Below are positions 1 to 8,887 of a stretch of DNA of 64,000 bases, piece by piece. Below the pieces are notes generated by a model. It searched no databases, had not been told where the DNA came from, and saw only the letters and a list, made by a program, of their open reading frames with translations. The translations under genes and the position numbers were made by a program. Source of the stretch: Microbacterium tenebrionis (GTDB lineage Bacteria; Actinomycetota; Actinomycetes; Actinomycetales; Microbacteriaceae); the NCBI RefSeq assembly GCF_903645325.1, contig NZ_CAHJXQ010000010.1:35861-99860 (forward strand). Reading direction: 5' to 3'. Positions within the stretch are counted from its first letter, which is position 1. The number at the start of each line of letters is the position of its first letter.

Positions 1-1
1 C

Positions 2-316
2 GGCATGACGCTGCGGCTGCGCGGACGCGTGGCCGGCATGCGCGCGGATGCCGAACTGCGCGTGATCTCGGTCACCGAGGAGGCGCGCCGGATCGGCCTC
101 GTGCTCGGCACCGTGGGCGGCTCCGTCGTCAGCGGCGAGGAACTCTTCGACATCGAGTGGCGCGACGACGACTCGGTCTGGTTCACCGTGCGTGCGTTCG
201 ATGCGCCCAACTCCGTGCTGTACCGGATGGTTCCCGGCCTGCTCAGGCGGCGTCGCAAGGAGCTGTTCGCCCGGTACCTGCGGGCGATCTCACCGCTGTA
301 CACCACGCCTCTGTGA
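2..316 (+). CDS. DUF1990 family protein, C-terminal part (cut by left edge)
   Basis: The reading frame is open to the left edge, so the true start lies outside the window; about 104 residues are visible. The stretch around the VWFTVRAFDAPNSVLYRM motif followed by an Arg-rich helix resembles the C-terminal half of DUF1990 proteins, a family of unknown function common in actinobacteria. The stop codon overlaps the hemW ATG by one base, so it is probably the upstream partner in the same transcript. No signal peptide or catalytic motif can be judged from the fragment. The family call rests on sequence resemblance only. Confidence 0.7.
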   Translation, partial: GMTLRLRGRVAGMRADAELRVISVTEEARRIGLVLGTVGGSVVSGEELFDIEWRDDDSVWFTVRAFDAPNSVLYRMVPGLLRRRRKELFARYLRAISPLYTTPL

Positions 317-1533
317 TGGCGGGACCACTGCCGATCGGCGATCCAGCCCCCCGCGACGGTGCGCTCCCCGCAGATCTCCGCATCGATCGGGATACGCCGT
401 TCTCGGCATACCTCCACGTTCCGTTCTGCCGCGTGCGCTGCGGCTACTGCGACTTCAACACCTACACGTCGGGGGAACTGCGCGGAGCACGTCAGGACGA
501 GTACGCCGACACACTGATCAGGGAGATCGCGCTGGCCGGGCGGGTGCTCGGCGACGCCGGCGCCCTGCGCCCGATGGACACGGTGTTCTTCGGCGGCGGT
601 ACGCCGACGCTCCTGCCGCCGGGCGACCTGGCGCGGATGCTGGATGCCGCCGTATCGGCATTCGGCATCACTGACGGCGCCGAGGTCACGGTCGAGGCGA
701 ATCCGGACACGGTGACGCCCGAGGTCGCCCGCACCCTTGCGGATGCCGGCGTGACACGGCTCTCGGTCGGCATGCAGTCGGCCGTGCCGCACGTGCTCGC
801 AGCGCTCGATCGCACGCACCGCCCGGAGAACGTGCGGACGGCGGTCGACGCCGCGCGGGAGGCGGGCCTCGCCGTGAGCGTCGACCTCATCTACGGTGCC
901 CCCGGCGAATCGCTCGCCGACTGGGAGGCCTCTCTGGACGCCGCGACCGCACTCGAGTCCGATCATGTCTCGGCCTACGCGCTGATCATCGAGGACGGCA
1001 CCAAGCTCGCCAGGCAGATCCGTCGCGGCGAGGTGCCGGCCCCGGACGACGACCTTCAGGCAGACATGTACGAGCTCGCCGATGAGCGTCTCGCGGCAGC
1101 AGGTTTCGACTGGTACGAGGTGAGCAACTGGGCCAGGAGCGACGACCAGCGCTCGCGCCACAATCTCGCGTACTGGCGGGGAAGCGACTGGTGGGGCTTC
1201 GGGCCGGGTGCGCACAGCCACGTCGCGGGGCTCCGCTGGTGGAATGTGAAGCACCCGGCGGCGTACGCGCAGCGGCTCGCGGCATCCGAATCGCCCGCCG
1301 CGGGCACCGAGCGTCCCGACCGTGAGGCACACCTGCTCGAGCGGGTGCTGCTGGAGACGCGCCTGGCGGACGGCATGGCGATCGTCGATCTTCCTGAGGC
1401 GACGCGCCCGAGGGTCGCAGGTCTGATCGCTGACGGCCTGGTGGATGCTGGAGCCGCGATCCGCGGCCGCGTCAGACTGACCCTGAAGGGGCGTCTTCTG
1501 GCCGACGCGGTGGTGCGCGAGCTGACCGATTAG
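316..1533 (+). CDS. hemW: HemW-type radical SAM protein (heme chaperone, formerly HemN-like)
   Basis: A 405-residue radical SAM protein. The Fe-S/SAM motif C38-x3-C42-x2-C45 lies in the string HVPFCRVRCGYCDFNTY, and a VFFGGGTPTLLP segment follows it, as expected for the HemN/HemW family. HemW proteins bind heme and are thought to hand it to respiratory enzymes rather than to oxidise coproporphyrinogen. Its position directly before hrcA-dnaJ is the conserved gram-positive order and favours HemW over HemN. The ATG at 316 overlaps the preceding stop; a GTG three bases upstream is also possible. The frame is open further upstream, but that part is not family-like. Confidence 0.93.
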   Translation: MAGPLPIGDPAPRDGALPADLRIDRDTPFSAYLHVPFCRVRCGYCDFNTYTSGELRGARQDEYADTLIREIALAGRVLGDAGALRPMDTVFFGGGTPTLLPPGDLARMLDAAVSAFGITDGAEVTVEANPDTVTPEVARTLADAGVTRLSVGMQSAVPHVLAALDRTHRPENVRTAVDAAREAGLAVSVDLIYGAPGESLADWEASLDAATALESDHVSAYALIIEDGTKLARQIRRGEVPAPDDDLQADMYELADERLAAAGFDWYEVSNWARSDDQRSRHNLAYWRGSDWWGFGPGAHSHVAGLRWWNVKHPAAYAQRLAASESPAAGTERPDREAHLLERVLLETRLADGMAIVDLPEATRPRVAGLIADGLVDAGAAIRGRVRLTLKGRLLADAVVRELTD

Positions 1534-1548
1534 CTCAGCGAGTAGAAT
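1522..1548 (+). promoter_or_regulatory. Candidate sigma-A type promoter of hrcA
   Basis: A good -10 hexamer TAGAAT sits at 1543-1548, with a weak -35 (CTGACC, 1522-1527) 15 bases upstream inside the end of hemW. The -10 directly abuts the CIRCE operator, so HrcA bound there would cover the transcription start. Inferred from sequence only. Confidence 0.55.
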
Positions 1549-1574
1549 TGGCACTCTGAGTATTCGAGTGCCAG
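1548..1574 (+). promoter_or_regulatory. CIRCE operator (HrcA binding site)
   Basis: An inverted repeat TTGGCACTC (1548-1556), 9-base spacer, GAGTGCCAG (1566-1574). It matches the CIRCE consensus TTAGCACTC-N9-GAGTGCTAA at 15 of 18 arm positions. It lies between the -10 box and the ribosome binding site of hrcA, the standard position for autorepression by HrcA. The hrcA-dnaJ pair is therefore expected to be induced by heat when HrcA loses GroE-assisted activity. Confidence 0.92.
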
Positions 1575-1584
1575 AGAGGAGCGC

Positions 1585-2622
1585 ATGATGGTCTCAGAAC
1601 GTGGACTTCAAGTGCTCCGCGCGATCGTGCAGGACTACGTCGAGACGCACGAGCCCGTCGGCAGCAAGTCGATCGTAGACCGACACTCCTTCGGCGTCTC
1701 AGCCGCGACGATCCGCAACGACATGGCGCTCCTCGAGGACGAGGAGCTCATCACGGCGCCGCACACCTCATCGGGCCGGGTGCCGACGGACAAGGGCTAC
1801 CGGGTCTTCGTCAACCATCTCGCGCAGCTGCGTCCGCTCTCGGGCGCGCAGCGCACCGCGATCGAGTCGTTCCTCACGGACCCGGCAGACCTCGACGACC
1901 TCATGGCGCGGACCGTGCGCGTGCTGACGCAGCTGACCGGCCAGGTCGCCCTCGCGCAGTACCCGTCGTTCGCCCGTGCGCATCTGACGCACATCGAACT
2001 CGTCTCGCTCGCTCCCAACAGGCTGCTCGTCGTGCTCGTGACGGACGCGGGCGGGGTCTCGCAGCGCATCGCCGTGCTGCCCGCCGATCTCGACGAGTCC
2101 GACGTCGCCGTGCTGCGGGCGCGGCTTTCGGCTCAGTTGATGGGGCAGACCGTGCGGGAGGCGACCGACCGCGTCCAGACGCTCGGCGAGGGATCCGAGG
2201 GAACACGCGTGGATCAGGCGATCAGGCTGCTCGCCGGGATCATCGGCGAGGAGATCGCGGAGTTCCGCCAGGAGCGGCTCGTGATGGCGGGGGCGGCGAC
2301 ACTCGCCCGGCGCGAACAGGACTTCCGCGGCAGCATCCATCCTCTGCTCGAAGCGATCGAGGAGCAGGTGACGCTGCTGCGGCTGATGAGCGAGATGATC
2401 ACGGACGAGCAGGGCCTCGCGGCGAGCATCGGCACCGAGAACGAGGCGTTCGGGCTGCCGGAGGCGTCGATCGTCGCGAGCAACTACCTGACGCCGGGCG
2501 GGACGGCGCGCGTCGGCGTGATGGGCCCGACCCGCATGGACTATCCGAGTAACCTCGCGGCGGCGCGGGCCGTGGCCCGCTACCTGTCCAGGCTGCTCGA
2601 TGAGGACGAGGCCGGCCGCTGA
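1585..2622 (+). CDS. hrcA: Heat-inducible transcription repressor HrcA
   Basis: A 345-residue repressor with the usual N-terminal winged helix: a VETHEPVGSKSIV segment and the AATIRNDMALLEDEELI recognition region, ending in the GRVPTDKGYRVFV motif near residue 80. The C-terminal GAF-like dimer domain follows, with FGLPEASIVAS and a GPTRMDYPSNLAAARAVARYL tail segment typical of the family. Two consecutive ATG codons (1585 and 1588) follow an AGAGAGGA ribosome site; either may be used. It is preceded by a CIRCE element, so it should repress itself and the downstream dnaJ. Confidence 0.96.
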   Translation: MMVSERGLQVLRAIVQDYVETHEPVGSKSIVDRHSFGVSAATIRNDMALLEDEELITAPHTSSGRVPTDKGYRVFVNHLAQLRPLSGAQRTAIESFLTDPADLDDLMARTVRVLTQLTGQVALAQYPSFARAHLTHIELVSLAPNRLLVVLVTDAGGVSQRIAVLPADLDESDVAVLRARLSAQLMGQTVREATDRVQTLGEGSEGTRVDQAIRLLAGIIGEEIAEFRQERLVMAGAATLARREQDFRGSIHPLLEAIEEQVTLLRLMSEMITDEQGLAASIGTENEAFGLPEASIVASNYLTPGGTARVGVMGPTRMDYPSNLAAARAVARYLSRLLDEDEAGR

Positions 2623-2661
2623 GCGGCTCGGCCGGAAGCACGCACACGCAGGAAGGTGATT

Positions 2662-3774
2662 GTGGCGGACCACTACGAGGTCCTCGGGGTGTCGCGAGAC
2701 GCGTCGACGGATGAGATCAAGAAGGCCTACCGGAAGCTGGCGCGTCAGCTGCACCCGGATGTGAACCCGGGTGAGGATGCTGCGGAGCGGTTCAAGCTCG
2801 TCACGCACGCGTACGACGTGCTCGGCGACGAGGACTCCCGTCGCCGCTACGACATGGGCGGCGGGGACGGTGCCGGAGGAGACTTCGGTGGCTTCGGCGG
2901 CTTCGGCGACATCTTCGAGACGTTCTTCGGAGCGGCTCAGGGCGGCGGACGCGGCGGGCGGCCCCGGTCGCGCAGGGAACGTGGCCAGGATGCCCTGGTG
3001 CGCGTGACCCTCGACCTCGGCGACGTCGTCTTCGGCGCCCACCGCGAGATCGAGGTCGACACCGCCGTGCTGTGCGAGACGTGCCAGGGATCGTGCACGC
3101 AGCCGGGCACGTCACCCGTCACCTGCGATATCTGCCACGGCACGGGCCACGTCCAGCGCCAGGTGCGCAGCCTGCTCGGCAACGTCGTCACCTCGCAGCC
3201 GTGCGGCAGCTGCCAGGGCTACGGCACCGTCATCCCGCATCCGTGCGCGACGTGCAACGGCCAGGGACGCGTGCGCTCGCGCCGCACGGTGTCGCTCGAC
3301 ATCCCCGCCGGCGTCGAGACCGGGCTGCGTCTGCAGCTGCCAGGCTCCGGCGAGGTCGGACAGGCCGGCGGACCGAACGGCGACCTGTACGTCGAGGTGA
3401 CCGTCTCGCCGCACGCCGCGTTCAGCCGCGACGGCGACGACCTCCTCGCGACGCTGGAGGTCTCGATGGCCGACGCCATCCTCGGGACGGAGACCTCGAT
3501 CGACGGCCTCGACGGCAAGGTCGATCTCGAGATCCGGCCGGGCGTGCAGTCCGGTGACGTGCTCACGATCAAGGGCCGGGGCATCACGCCACTGCGCGGC
3601 GACCAGCGCGGCGATCTGCGGGTCGGCGTGCAGGTGGTGACTCCCACCAAGCTCGACTCGGCGCAGCGCACCCTCATCGAGGACTTCGCGAAGAAGCAGA
3701 AGGCGCCCGGTCCTCAGTTGGCGCAGTTCCAGCAGGGGCTGTTCTCGAAGCTGCGCGACCGCTTCAAGCACTGA
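2662..3774 (+). CDS. dnaJ: Chaperone DnaJ (second actinobacterial type, HrcA-linked)
   Basis: A 370-residue Hsp40. The N-terminal J domain carries HPD at residues 31-33, followed by a Gly/Phe-rich linker (about 66-105), four zinc-finger repeats between C138 and about residue 202, and a substrate-binding C-terminus. The four Cys pairs are CETC, CDIC, CGSC and CATC, so all eight ligands are present. The first repeat ends in GSC where the family usually has GxG. The GTG at 2662 is preferred because the AGGAAGG ribosome site (2650-2656) lies 5 bases before it; a GTG at 2656 would overlap that site. Transcribed with hrcA and probably rsmE. Confidence 0.95.
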   Translation: MADHYEVLGVSRDASTDEIKKAYRKLARQLHPDVNPGEDAAERFKLVTHAYDVLGDEDSRRRYDMGGGDGAGGDFGGFGGFGDIFETFFGAAQGGGRGGRPRSRRERGQDALVRVTLDLGDVVFGAHREIEVDTAVLCETCQGSCTQPGTSPVTCDICHGTGHVQRQVRSLLGNVVTSQPCGSCQGYGTVIPHPCATCNGQGRVRSRRTVSLDIPAGVETGLRLQLPGSGEVGQAGGPNGDLYVEVTVSPHAAFSRDGDDLLATLEVSMADAILGTETSIDGLDGKVDLEIRPGVQSGDVLTIKGRGITPLRGDQRGDLRVGVQVVTPTKLDSAQRTLIEDFAKKQKAPGPQLAQFQQGLFSKLRDRFKH

Positions 3775-3814
3775 TCATCCCGTACTGACCGTCTCTGGAC
3801 CGATCGGAGAACCC

Positions 3815-4543
3815 GTGGCCCTGCACTTCCTCGTCGAGAGCTGCACCGGCGCCGCCGTCGGCGACATCGTGGAGCTGATGGGTGCCGAGGCGAAGCATGC
3901 GGCCGTCGTCCGGCGAGTGCGCGTGGGGGAGTCGGTCACGCTCGGCGACGGACGCGGCGTTTGGCTCGAGGGCGAGGTGCGGGATGCGTCGCCCTCCCGT
4001 GTCGACGTCCTGATCACCGGGCGTTCGGCGACGGAGGCTCCGCCGGTGCGGCTGATCCTCGCGCAGGCGCTCGCGAAGGGTGATCGTGACGAGCTCGCGG
4101 TGCAGGCCGCGTGCGAGCTCGGCGTCGACGAGGTCGTGCCCTGGCAGGCATCCCGCAGCGTCTCGCGCTGGGAGGGCCCGAAGGCTGTGAAGGGCCGCGA
4201 GCGCTGGGCGACGATCGTCCGCGAGGCGGCCAAGCAGGCGCACCGGCCGTGGGTGCCCGCCGTCGCCGAGCCCGCGTCGACCGCTCAGCTGATCGCCCGC
4301 TCCGAGGGCGCGCGGATGCTGGTGCTCGATCCGGCGGCGACGACTCCGCTGTCGCACCTCGCCGCAGACGATCGCGACCTGGTGCTCGTCGTCGGTCCCG
4401 AGGGCGGGATCTCGCCCGAGGAGCTGGCCGCGTTCGAGGCGGCAGGGGCAGAACGCGTGCGTCTGGGCGAGACGGTGCTGCGCACGTCGACGGCCGGCCC
4501 GGCAGCCATCGCCGTCCTCTCCGTCGCCCTCGGCCGCTGGTAG
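3815..4543 (+). CDS. rsmE: 16S rRNA (uracil(1498)-N(3))-methyltransferase RsmE
   Basis: A 242-residue SPOUT (trefoil-knot) methyltransferase that modifies U1498 of 16S rRNA. The knot motifs are VLVVGPEGGISPEE (about 190-203) and RLGETVLRTSTAGPAAIAVL at the C-terminus, both diagnostic for RsmE. The N-terminal PUA-like part contains GAEAKHAAVVRRVRVGE. The GTG start follows a CGGAG site at short distance and lies 40 bases after dnaJ, the conserved hrcA-dnaJ-rsmE order. Nothing unusual in length. Confidence 0.95.
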   Translation: MALHFLVESCTGAAVGDIVELMGAEAKHAAVVRRVRVGESVTLGDGRGVWLEGEVRDASPSRVDVLITGRSATEAPPVRLILAQALAKGDRDELAVQAACELGVDEVVPWQASRSVSRWEGPKAVKGRERWATIVREAAKQAHRPWVPAVAEPASTAQLIARSEGARMLVLDPAATTPLSHLAADDRDLVLVVGPEGGISPEELAAFEAAGAERVRLGETVLRTSTAGPAAIAVLSVALGRW

Positions 4544-4570
4544 TCCGGTTCGGCGCGGCTGCCCGGCCCA

Positions 4571-4673
4571 GCATCCCGGTTCCAGCATCCCGGTCCAGCA
4601 TCCCGGTTCCCGCATCCCGGTTCCCGCATCCCGGTTCCCGCATCCCGGTTCCCGCATCCCGGTTCCCGCATCC
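4571..4673. repeat. 14-bp tandem repeat, seven full copies plus a partial copy
   Basis: Seven consecutive units of GCATCCCGGTTCCC (two early units end in CA and one is 13 bases), then a six-base partial unit. It occupies the gap between rsmE and the HIT gene. The 299-base gap 4544-4842 has no credible gene. After the array an imperfect palindromic stretch (AGACCTCTCG at 4676-4685, CGAGAGGTCT at 4740-4749) and the HIT promoter follow. Units are nearly identical, which points to recent slippage-type expansion. Confidence 0.95.
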
Positions 4674-4675
4674 AG

Positions 4676-4749
4676 AGACCTCTCGTTGCCTACGAGACCT
4701 CACCTGATTCACGTCGTTGCGAGGGGGTTTCGTCGCTGCCGAGAGGTCT
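4676..4749. repeat. Palindromic intergenic element between rsmE and HIT gene
   Basis: Ten-base arms AGACCTCTCG and CGAGAGGTCT are perfect reverse complements 54 bases apart, and related GAGACCTC and GAGAGGTCT strings recur in and just after the interval. It may act as the rsmE-side terminator or be a member of a small mobile or palindromic repeat family. There is no U-run, so intrinsic termination is uncertain. Confidence 0.45.
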
Positions 4750-4830
4750 GTGGAGGCTGAGGAGAGGTCTGTGGATGCCGCGGCGCGGCGCGCGCCTGAA
4801 GGCCGCCGGCCCGGGAGACATTCGCCCACG

Positions 4831-4836
4831 TAGACT
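4831..4836 (+). promoter_or_regulatory. -10 box for leaderless HIT gene
   Basis: TAGACT ends six bases before the ATG at 4843, placing transcription start at or next to the A of ATG. No Shine-Dalgarno sequence is present before this gene. Confidence 0.65.
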
Positions 4837-4842
4837 GAGAGC

Positions 4843-5190
4843 ATGACCGAACCGTCGATCTTCACTCGCATCCGCACCGGCGAGATCCCCGGTGAGGTCG
4901 TGGTCGACACCGGCACGGTCTTCGCGATCCGCGACATCAATCCGCAGGCTCCGCTGCACATGCTCGTCATCCCGAAGACCGAGCAGTACCGCGACGTCAC
5001 CGAGCTCGCCGCCGGAGATCCCGGGCTGCTGGCGGACATGGTGGCTGTCGCGAAGCAGATCGCCGCCGAGCACGCGAACGGCGAGTATCGTCTGATCTTC
5101 AACAACGGACCCAGCGTCGCTCAGTCCGTCTTCCACGTGCACGCCCATGTGCTCGGCAACCTCGAGGAGGACAAGCTCGTTGGCTTCTGA
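4843..5190 (+). CDS. HIT-family nucleotide hydrolase (HINT type)
   Basis: A 115-residue histidine-triad protein. The motif HVHAHVLG near the C-terminus supplies the three histidines, and the N-terminal FTRIRTGEIPGEVV and HMLVIPK segments match HINT proteins, which hydrolyse AMP-N-type phosphoramidates. It is the first gene of an operon HIT-phoH-ybeY-corC-era, a widely conserved actinobacterial order. It lacks a ribosome site and is probably leaderless. Its last codons overlap the phoH start. Confidence 0.92.
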   Translation: MTEPSIFTRIRTGEIPGEVVVDTGTVFAIRDINPQAPLHMLVIPKTEQYRDVTELAAGDPGLLADMVAVAKQIAAEHANGEYRLIFNNGPSVAQSVFHVHAHVLGNLEEDKLVGF

Positions 5191-6271
5191 CGATTCGACC
5201 ACCCCGTCCGTGACAGAGCGCATCTACGCGGACGGCGTCGCCATGGTGCAGCTGCTCGGTCCGCAGGACCGTCTGCTGCGCATGCTCGAGAAGCAGCATC
5301 CGCACGTCGAGGTGCTCGTCCGCGGAAACGAGATCACGCTGACCGGCGAGCCCGTCCTCGTCGCCGACGCGAAGGCGCTGGTCGATGAACTCATCACGAT
5401 CACGCGCGAGGGTGCGGATCTCGCACCGTCCGACGTCGAGACCTCGGCGCGGATGCTCCGCCATGAGGGCGGTCCGCGCCCGAGCGAGGTGCTCGGCGAG
5501 GCGATCCTGTCGACCAGGGGCAAGGTCATCCGCCCGAAGACACCCGGTCAGAAGGAGTACGTCGACGCGATCGACGAGAGCACGATCGTGTTCGGCATCG
5601 GCCCGGCGGGAACAGGAAAGACCTACCTGGCGATGGCAAAGGCCGTCCAGGCCCTGCAGCGTAAAGAGGTCGAGCGCATCATCCTCACGCGCCCTGCCGT
5701 CGAGGCGGGGGAGCGGCTGGGCTTTCTGCCCGGCACGCTGACCGACAAGATCGACCCGTATCTGCGACCGCTCTACGACGCGCTCAACGAGATGATGGAC
5801 CCCGAGATCGTCCCGCGCCTGATGGCGACGGGGACCATCGAGGTCGCCCCGCTGGCGTACATGCGCGGGCGAACGCTCAACGACTCCTTCGTCGTGCTCG
5901 ACGAGGCGCAGAACACCACGCCCGAGCAGATGAAGATGTTCCTCACGCGCCTCGGATTCGGCACGAAGATGGTCGTCACCGGCGACATCACCCAGGTCGA
6001 CCTGCCCCAGGGCGCGTCGGGCCTGCGTCTGGTGACTCGCGTCCTCAAGGACATCGACGACATCCACTTCGCCCGCCTCACGAGCGAGGACGTCGTCCGC
6101 CACTCACTCGTCGGCCGCATCGTCGACGCGTACAGCGAGTACGACGAGCAGCGCACCGCTGCCCGCCACGAACGCGAACAGGCTTCGGAGTTCGCCAGTC
6201 GGGCCGAACGCCGGTCCGGTCAGCGCCCCGGACCCCGCGATCGCATGCCCAGACGAGGACACTCATCATGA
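5180..6271 (+). CDS. PhoH-family ATPase
   Basis: A 363-residue cytoplasmic ATPase. The Walker A motif [11 protein letters not shown] lies at about residues 139-149 and the Walker B motif FVVLDEAQN at about 240, followed by [14 protein letters not shown], all characteristic of the PhoH/YbeZ family. Family members are linked to RNA metabolism and act with YbeY, encoded next door. The start is taken as TTG 5180, nine bases after AGGAGG at 5165-5170; it overlaps the HIT gene by 11 bases. The C-terminal 40 residues are Arg-rich and poorly conserved. Its stop overlaps the ybeY start as ATGA. Confidence 0.92.
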   Translation: MASDDSTTPSVTERIYADGVAMVQLLGPQDRLLRMLEKQHPHVEVLVRGNEITLTGEPVLVADAKALVDELITITREGADLAPSDVETSARMLRHEGGPRPSEVLGEAILSTRGKVIRPKTPGQKEYVDAIDESTIVFGIGPAGTGKTYLAMAKAVQALQRKEVERIILTRPAVEAGERLGFLPGTLTDKIDPYLRPLYDALNEMMDPEIVPRLMATGTIEVAPLAYMRGRTLNDSFVVLDEAQNTTPEQMKMFLTRLGFGTKMVVTGDITQVDLPQGASGLRLVTRVLKDIDDIHFARLTSEDVVRHSLVGRIVDAYSEYDEQRTAARHEREQASEFASRAERRSGQRPGPRDRMPRRGHSS

Positions 6272-6726
6272 TCGAGATCAACAACGAGTCCGCGATCGCC
6301 GTCGATGAGACGGTCCTGCAGCGGCTGACCGACTTCAACCTCGCCCAATTGCACGTCAGCGCGGATGCCGAGGTTGCGATCGTCCTCGTCGACGAGGGCG
6401 CGATGGAGGCGCTGCACGTCCAGTGGATGGACGAGCCGGGCCCGACCGACGTGCTGAGCTTCCCCATGGACGAGCTGCGCCCCGGCACCGAGGACCGTCC
6501 GACCGCTCCGGGTCTGCTCGGAGACATCGTCCTGTGCCCGCAGGTCGCCGAGACGCAGGCGCAGGCAGCCGGACACTCCCTGATGGACGAGCTGATCCTG
6601 CTCACCACGCACGGGCTGCTGCACCTGCTCGGCTTCGACCACGCAGAGCCCGACGAGGAGCGTGAGATGTTCGGGTTGCAGAAGGAGCTGATCAGCGGCT
6701 TCGCGCGCGCTGAACGCAGCCGATGA
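6268..6726 (+). CDS. ybeY: Endoribonuclease YbeY (rRNA maturation factor)
   Basis: A 152-residue single-domain metal-dependent RNase. The zinc motif H115-x3-H119-x5-H125 occurs in [11 protein letters not shown]. An upstream [21 protein letters not shown] segment (here [18 protein letters not shown]) and GDIVLCPQ are family hallmarks. YbeY takes part in 16S rRNA 3'-end processing and ribosome quality control. It is coupled at both ends by ATGA overlaps, to phoH and to the CorC gene. Confidence 0.96.
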   Translation: MIEINNESAIAVDETVLQRLTDFNLAQLHVSADAEVAIVLVDEGAMEALHVQWMDEPGPTDVLSFPMDELRPGTEDRPTAPGLLGDIVLCPQVAETQAQAAGHSLMDELILLTTHGLLHLLGFDHAEPDEEREMFGLQKELISGFARAERSR

Positions 6727-7997
6727 CCGAGATCCTCCTGCTGATCGCCGCGGTCCTTCTGGTGGCGTTCGGCGGCCTCATGGCCGCCATCGAAGCCGCA
6801 TACAGTGTGACCTCGCGCGCCGACCTCGCCGACATGGCGTCGAACGGTCGCAACGCGACGGCGCTGGGCCGTATCGGCGACGACCTTGACGCGCACGTCA
6901 ACGCGGTCTCGTTCATCCGCGTCATCGTCGAAGTGACCGCCGCCGTGCTCGTGACGGTCGCCTTCACCCTGCTCTTCGACAACATCTGGTGGGCGATGCT
7001 CGCCGCAGCAGTCCTCATGACAGGGATCACGTTCGTGCTCGTCGGCGCGAGTCCCCGCGCATTCGGCCGACAGCGCTCCGAGAGCATGATCCGGGGGACG
7101 GCGTCGATCGTCCGCGGCGTGCGCATCATCCTCGGGCCGCTCGCCCAGGGCCTGGTCGTCCTCGGTGACAAGGTGACACCCGGCACCGGCCGCAGCTCGT
7201 TCACGAGCGAGGACCAGCTGCTGAGCATGGTCGATGAGGCGGCATCCAACGACCTCATCGAAGAGGACGACCGCGACCTCATCCACTCCGTGTTCGACTT
7301 CACCGACCAGTTCGTGCGCGCCATCATGGTGCCGCGCACCGAAATGGTGACGGTTGACGCCGAGGCGACGACCGACGAGGCCATGTCGCTGTTCCTCCAG
7401 CGCGGAATCTCGCGCGCGCCGGTGGTGGACGACGACGCCGACGACGTCGTCGGCATGCTGTACCTGAAGGATCTCGTGCAATTCGCCTACCGCGACGAGC
7501 AGGCGTGGCGTGCCGCACCCATCCGCCCGATCGCTCGGCCGGCGACCTTCGTGCCCGAGTCCATGCGCGCCGAGACCCTGCTTCAGCAGATGAAGCGGGA
7601 TGCCGTGCACGTGTGCCTCGTGGTCGACGAGCACGGCGGGATCTCTGGTCTGGTGACGCTCGAGGACCTCATCGAGGAGCTCGTCGGGGAGATCTCCGAC
7701 GAGTACGACCACGCCGCCGCCGAGGTCGTCGACCTGGGAGGCGGGCGCTACCGCGTGAGCGCCGGGCTCTCGCTCGACGACGTCGGCGACCTGTTCGGCA
7801 TCGAGCTCGACGACGAGGACGTCGATTCGATCGGCGGACTGCTCGGCAAGGCCGTCGATCGAATCCCGCAACCGGGCGACACCGCGACGATCGACGGTCT
7901 CGTGCTCACCGGCGGCGCCTCGCGCGGTCGCGGGCGCGGCATCGCCACCGTGTTCGTCGAGCGGGCCGCGGCACCAGAGGAGACCCAGGATGACTGA
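6723..7997 (+). CDS. CNNM/CorC-type membrane protein with paired CBS domains
   Basis: A 424-residue membrane protein of the HlyC/CorC family. The N-terminal DUF21 region has about four hydrophobic segments in residues 1-150. Two CBS domains follow (about 200-320, including [11 protein letters not shown] and [23 protein letters not shown]), then a C-terminal transporter-associated domain with VDSIGGLLG. Relatives function in magnesium or cobalt efflux; older annotations call them hemolysins. The substrate cannot be told from sequence. It overlaps ybeY by four bases and era by eight. Confidence 0.9.
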   Translation: MTEILLLIAAVLLVAFGGLMAAIEAAYSVTSRADLADMASNGRNATALGRIGDDLDAHVNAVSFIRVIVEVTAAVLVTVAFTLLFDNIWWAMLAAAVLMTGITFVLVGASPRAFGRQRSESMIRGTASIVRGVRIILGPLAQGLVVLGDKVTPGTGRSSFTSEDQLLSMVDEAASNDLIEEDDRDLIHSVFDFTDQFVRAIMVPRTEMVTVDAEATTDEAMSLFLQRGISRAPVVDDDADDVVGMLYLKDLVQFAYRDEQAWRAAPIRPIARPATFVPESMRAETLLQQMKRDAVHVCLVVDEHGGISGLVTLEDLIEELVGEISDEYDHAAAEVVDLGGGRYRVSAGLSLDDVGDLFGIELDDEDVDSIGGLLGKAVDRIPQPGDTATIDGLVLTGGASRGRGRGIATVFVERAAAPEETQDD

Positions 7998-8886
7998 ATC
8001 GTTCCGCAGCGGGTTCGCGACCTTCGTCGGGCGCCCCAACGTCGGCAAGTCGACGCTCACGAACGCTCTCGTCGGCGAGAAGATCGCCATCACGAGCGAG
8101 AAGCCGCAGACGACCCGGCGCGCGATCCGCGGCATTCTGAACCGGCCCACCGGTCAGCTGGTCATCGTCGACACACCCGGCATCCACAAGCCGCGAACGC
8201 TACTGGGTGAGCGGCTCAACGACCTCGTCGAGCAGGTGCTCGGAGACGTCGACGTGATCGGATTCTGCGTGCCCGCGACCGAGAAGATCGGCCCGGGCGA
8301 CCGGCGGATCGCGGCGTCCCTCGACGGCTACCCCCGTGCGAAGAAGATCGCGATCGTCACGAAGACGGACGTCGCCGAGCGCGACCAGATCACCGAGCGC
8401 CTCATCGAGGTCGACGCTCTGCGCGAGGACTGGGCCGCCGTCATCCCGCTCTCGGCGCTCACCCGCGACCAGCTCGACATCCTCACCGACGAGATGCTCG
8501 CCCTCATGCCCGAGGGCCCCGCGCTCTACCCGGATGGCGTCGTCACGGACGAGTCCGTCGAGGACCGCATCGCCGAGATGATCCGCGAGGCAGCCCTCGA
8601 CGGCGTGCGCGACGAGCTGCCGCACTCGATCGCGGTCGTCGTCGACGATGTCGCGCCCCGCGAGGACAGCGACCTGACCGACGTGCACGCCTCGATCATC
8701 GTCGAGCGGGACAGCCAGAAGGCGATCATCATCGGTCGCAAGGGCTCGCGGCTCGCCGATGTCGGCAAGCGCGCCCGCGTCGGGATCGAGGAGCTGCTCG
8801 GCACCCGGGTGTTCCTGGGGCTCCACGTCAAGGTCGCCAAGGAATGGCAGCGCGACCCGAAGCAGCTGGGTCGCCTGGGCTTCTGA
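7990..8886 (+). CDS. era: GTPase Era (16S rRNA and 30S assembly factor)
   Basis: A 298-residue Ras-like GTPase with a KH domain. G1 is GRPNVGKST at residues 14-22, G3 is the DTPGIHKP string, and G4 is TKTD. The C-terminal KH domain contains the IIVERDSQKAIIIGRKG stretch. Era binds the 3' end of 16S rRNA during 30S assembly, which fits its position after ybeY. The start overlaps the upstream gene by eight bases. Length is normal for the family. Confidence 0.97.
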   Translation: MTESFRSGFATFVGRPNVGKSTLTNALVGEKIAITSEKPQTTRRAIRGILNRPTGQLVIVDTPGIHKPRTLLGERLNDLVEQVLGDVDVIGFCVPATEKIGPGDRRIAASLDGYPRAKKIAIVTKTDVAERDQITERLIEVDALREDWAAVIPLSALTRDQLDILTDEMLALMPEGPALYPDGVVTDESVEDRIAEMIREAALDGVRDELPHSIAVVVDDVAPREDSDLTDVHASIIVERDSQKAIIIGRKGSRLADVGKRARVGIEELLGTRVFLGLHVKVAKEWQRDPKQLGRLGF

Positions 8887-8887
8887 C

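Noticed and set aside
157..315. An N-terminal extension of HemW
   Set aside because: This stretch is the out-of-frame shadow of the DUF1990 gene; the family N-terminus begins after the ATG at 316.
4571..4673. CRISPR array
   Set aside because: The 14-base units are directly adjacent with no spacers, and no cas genes are present.
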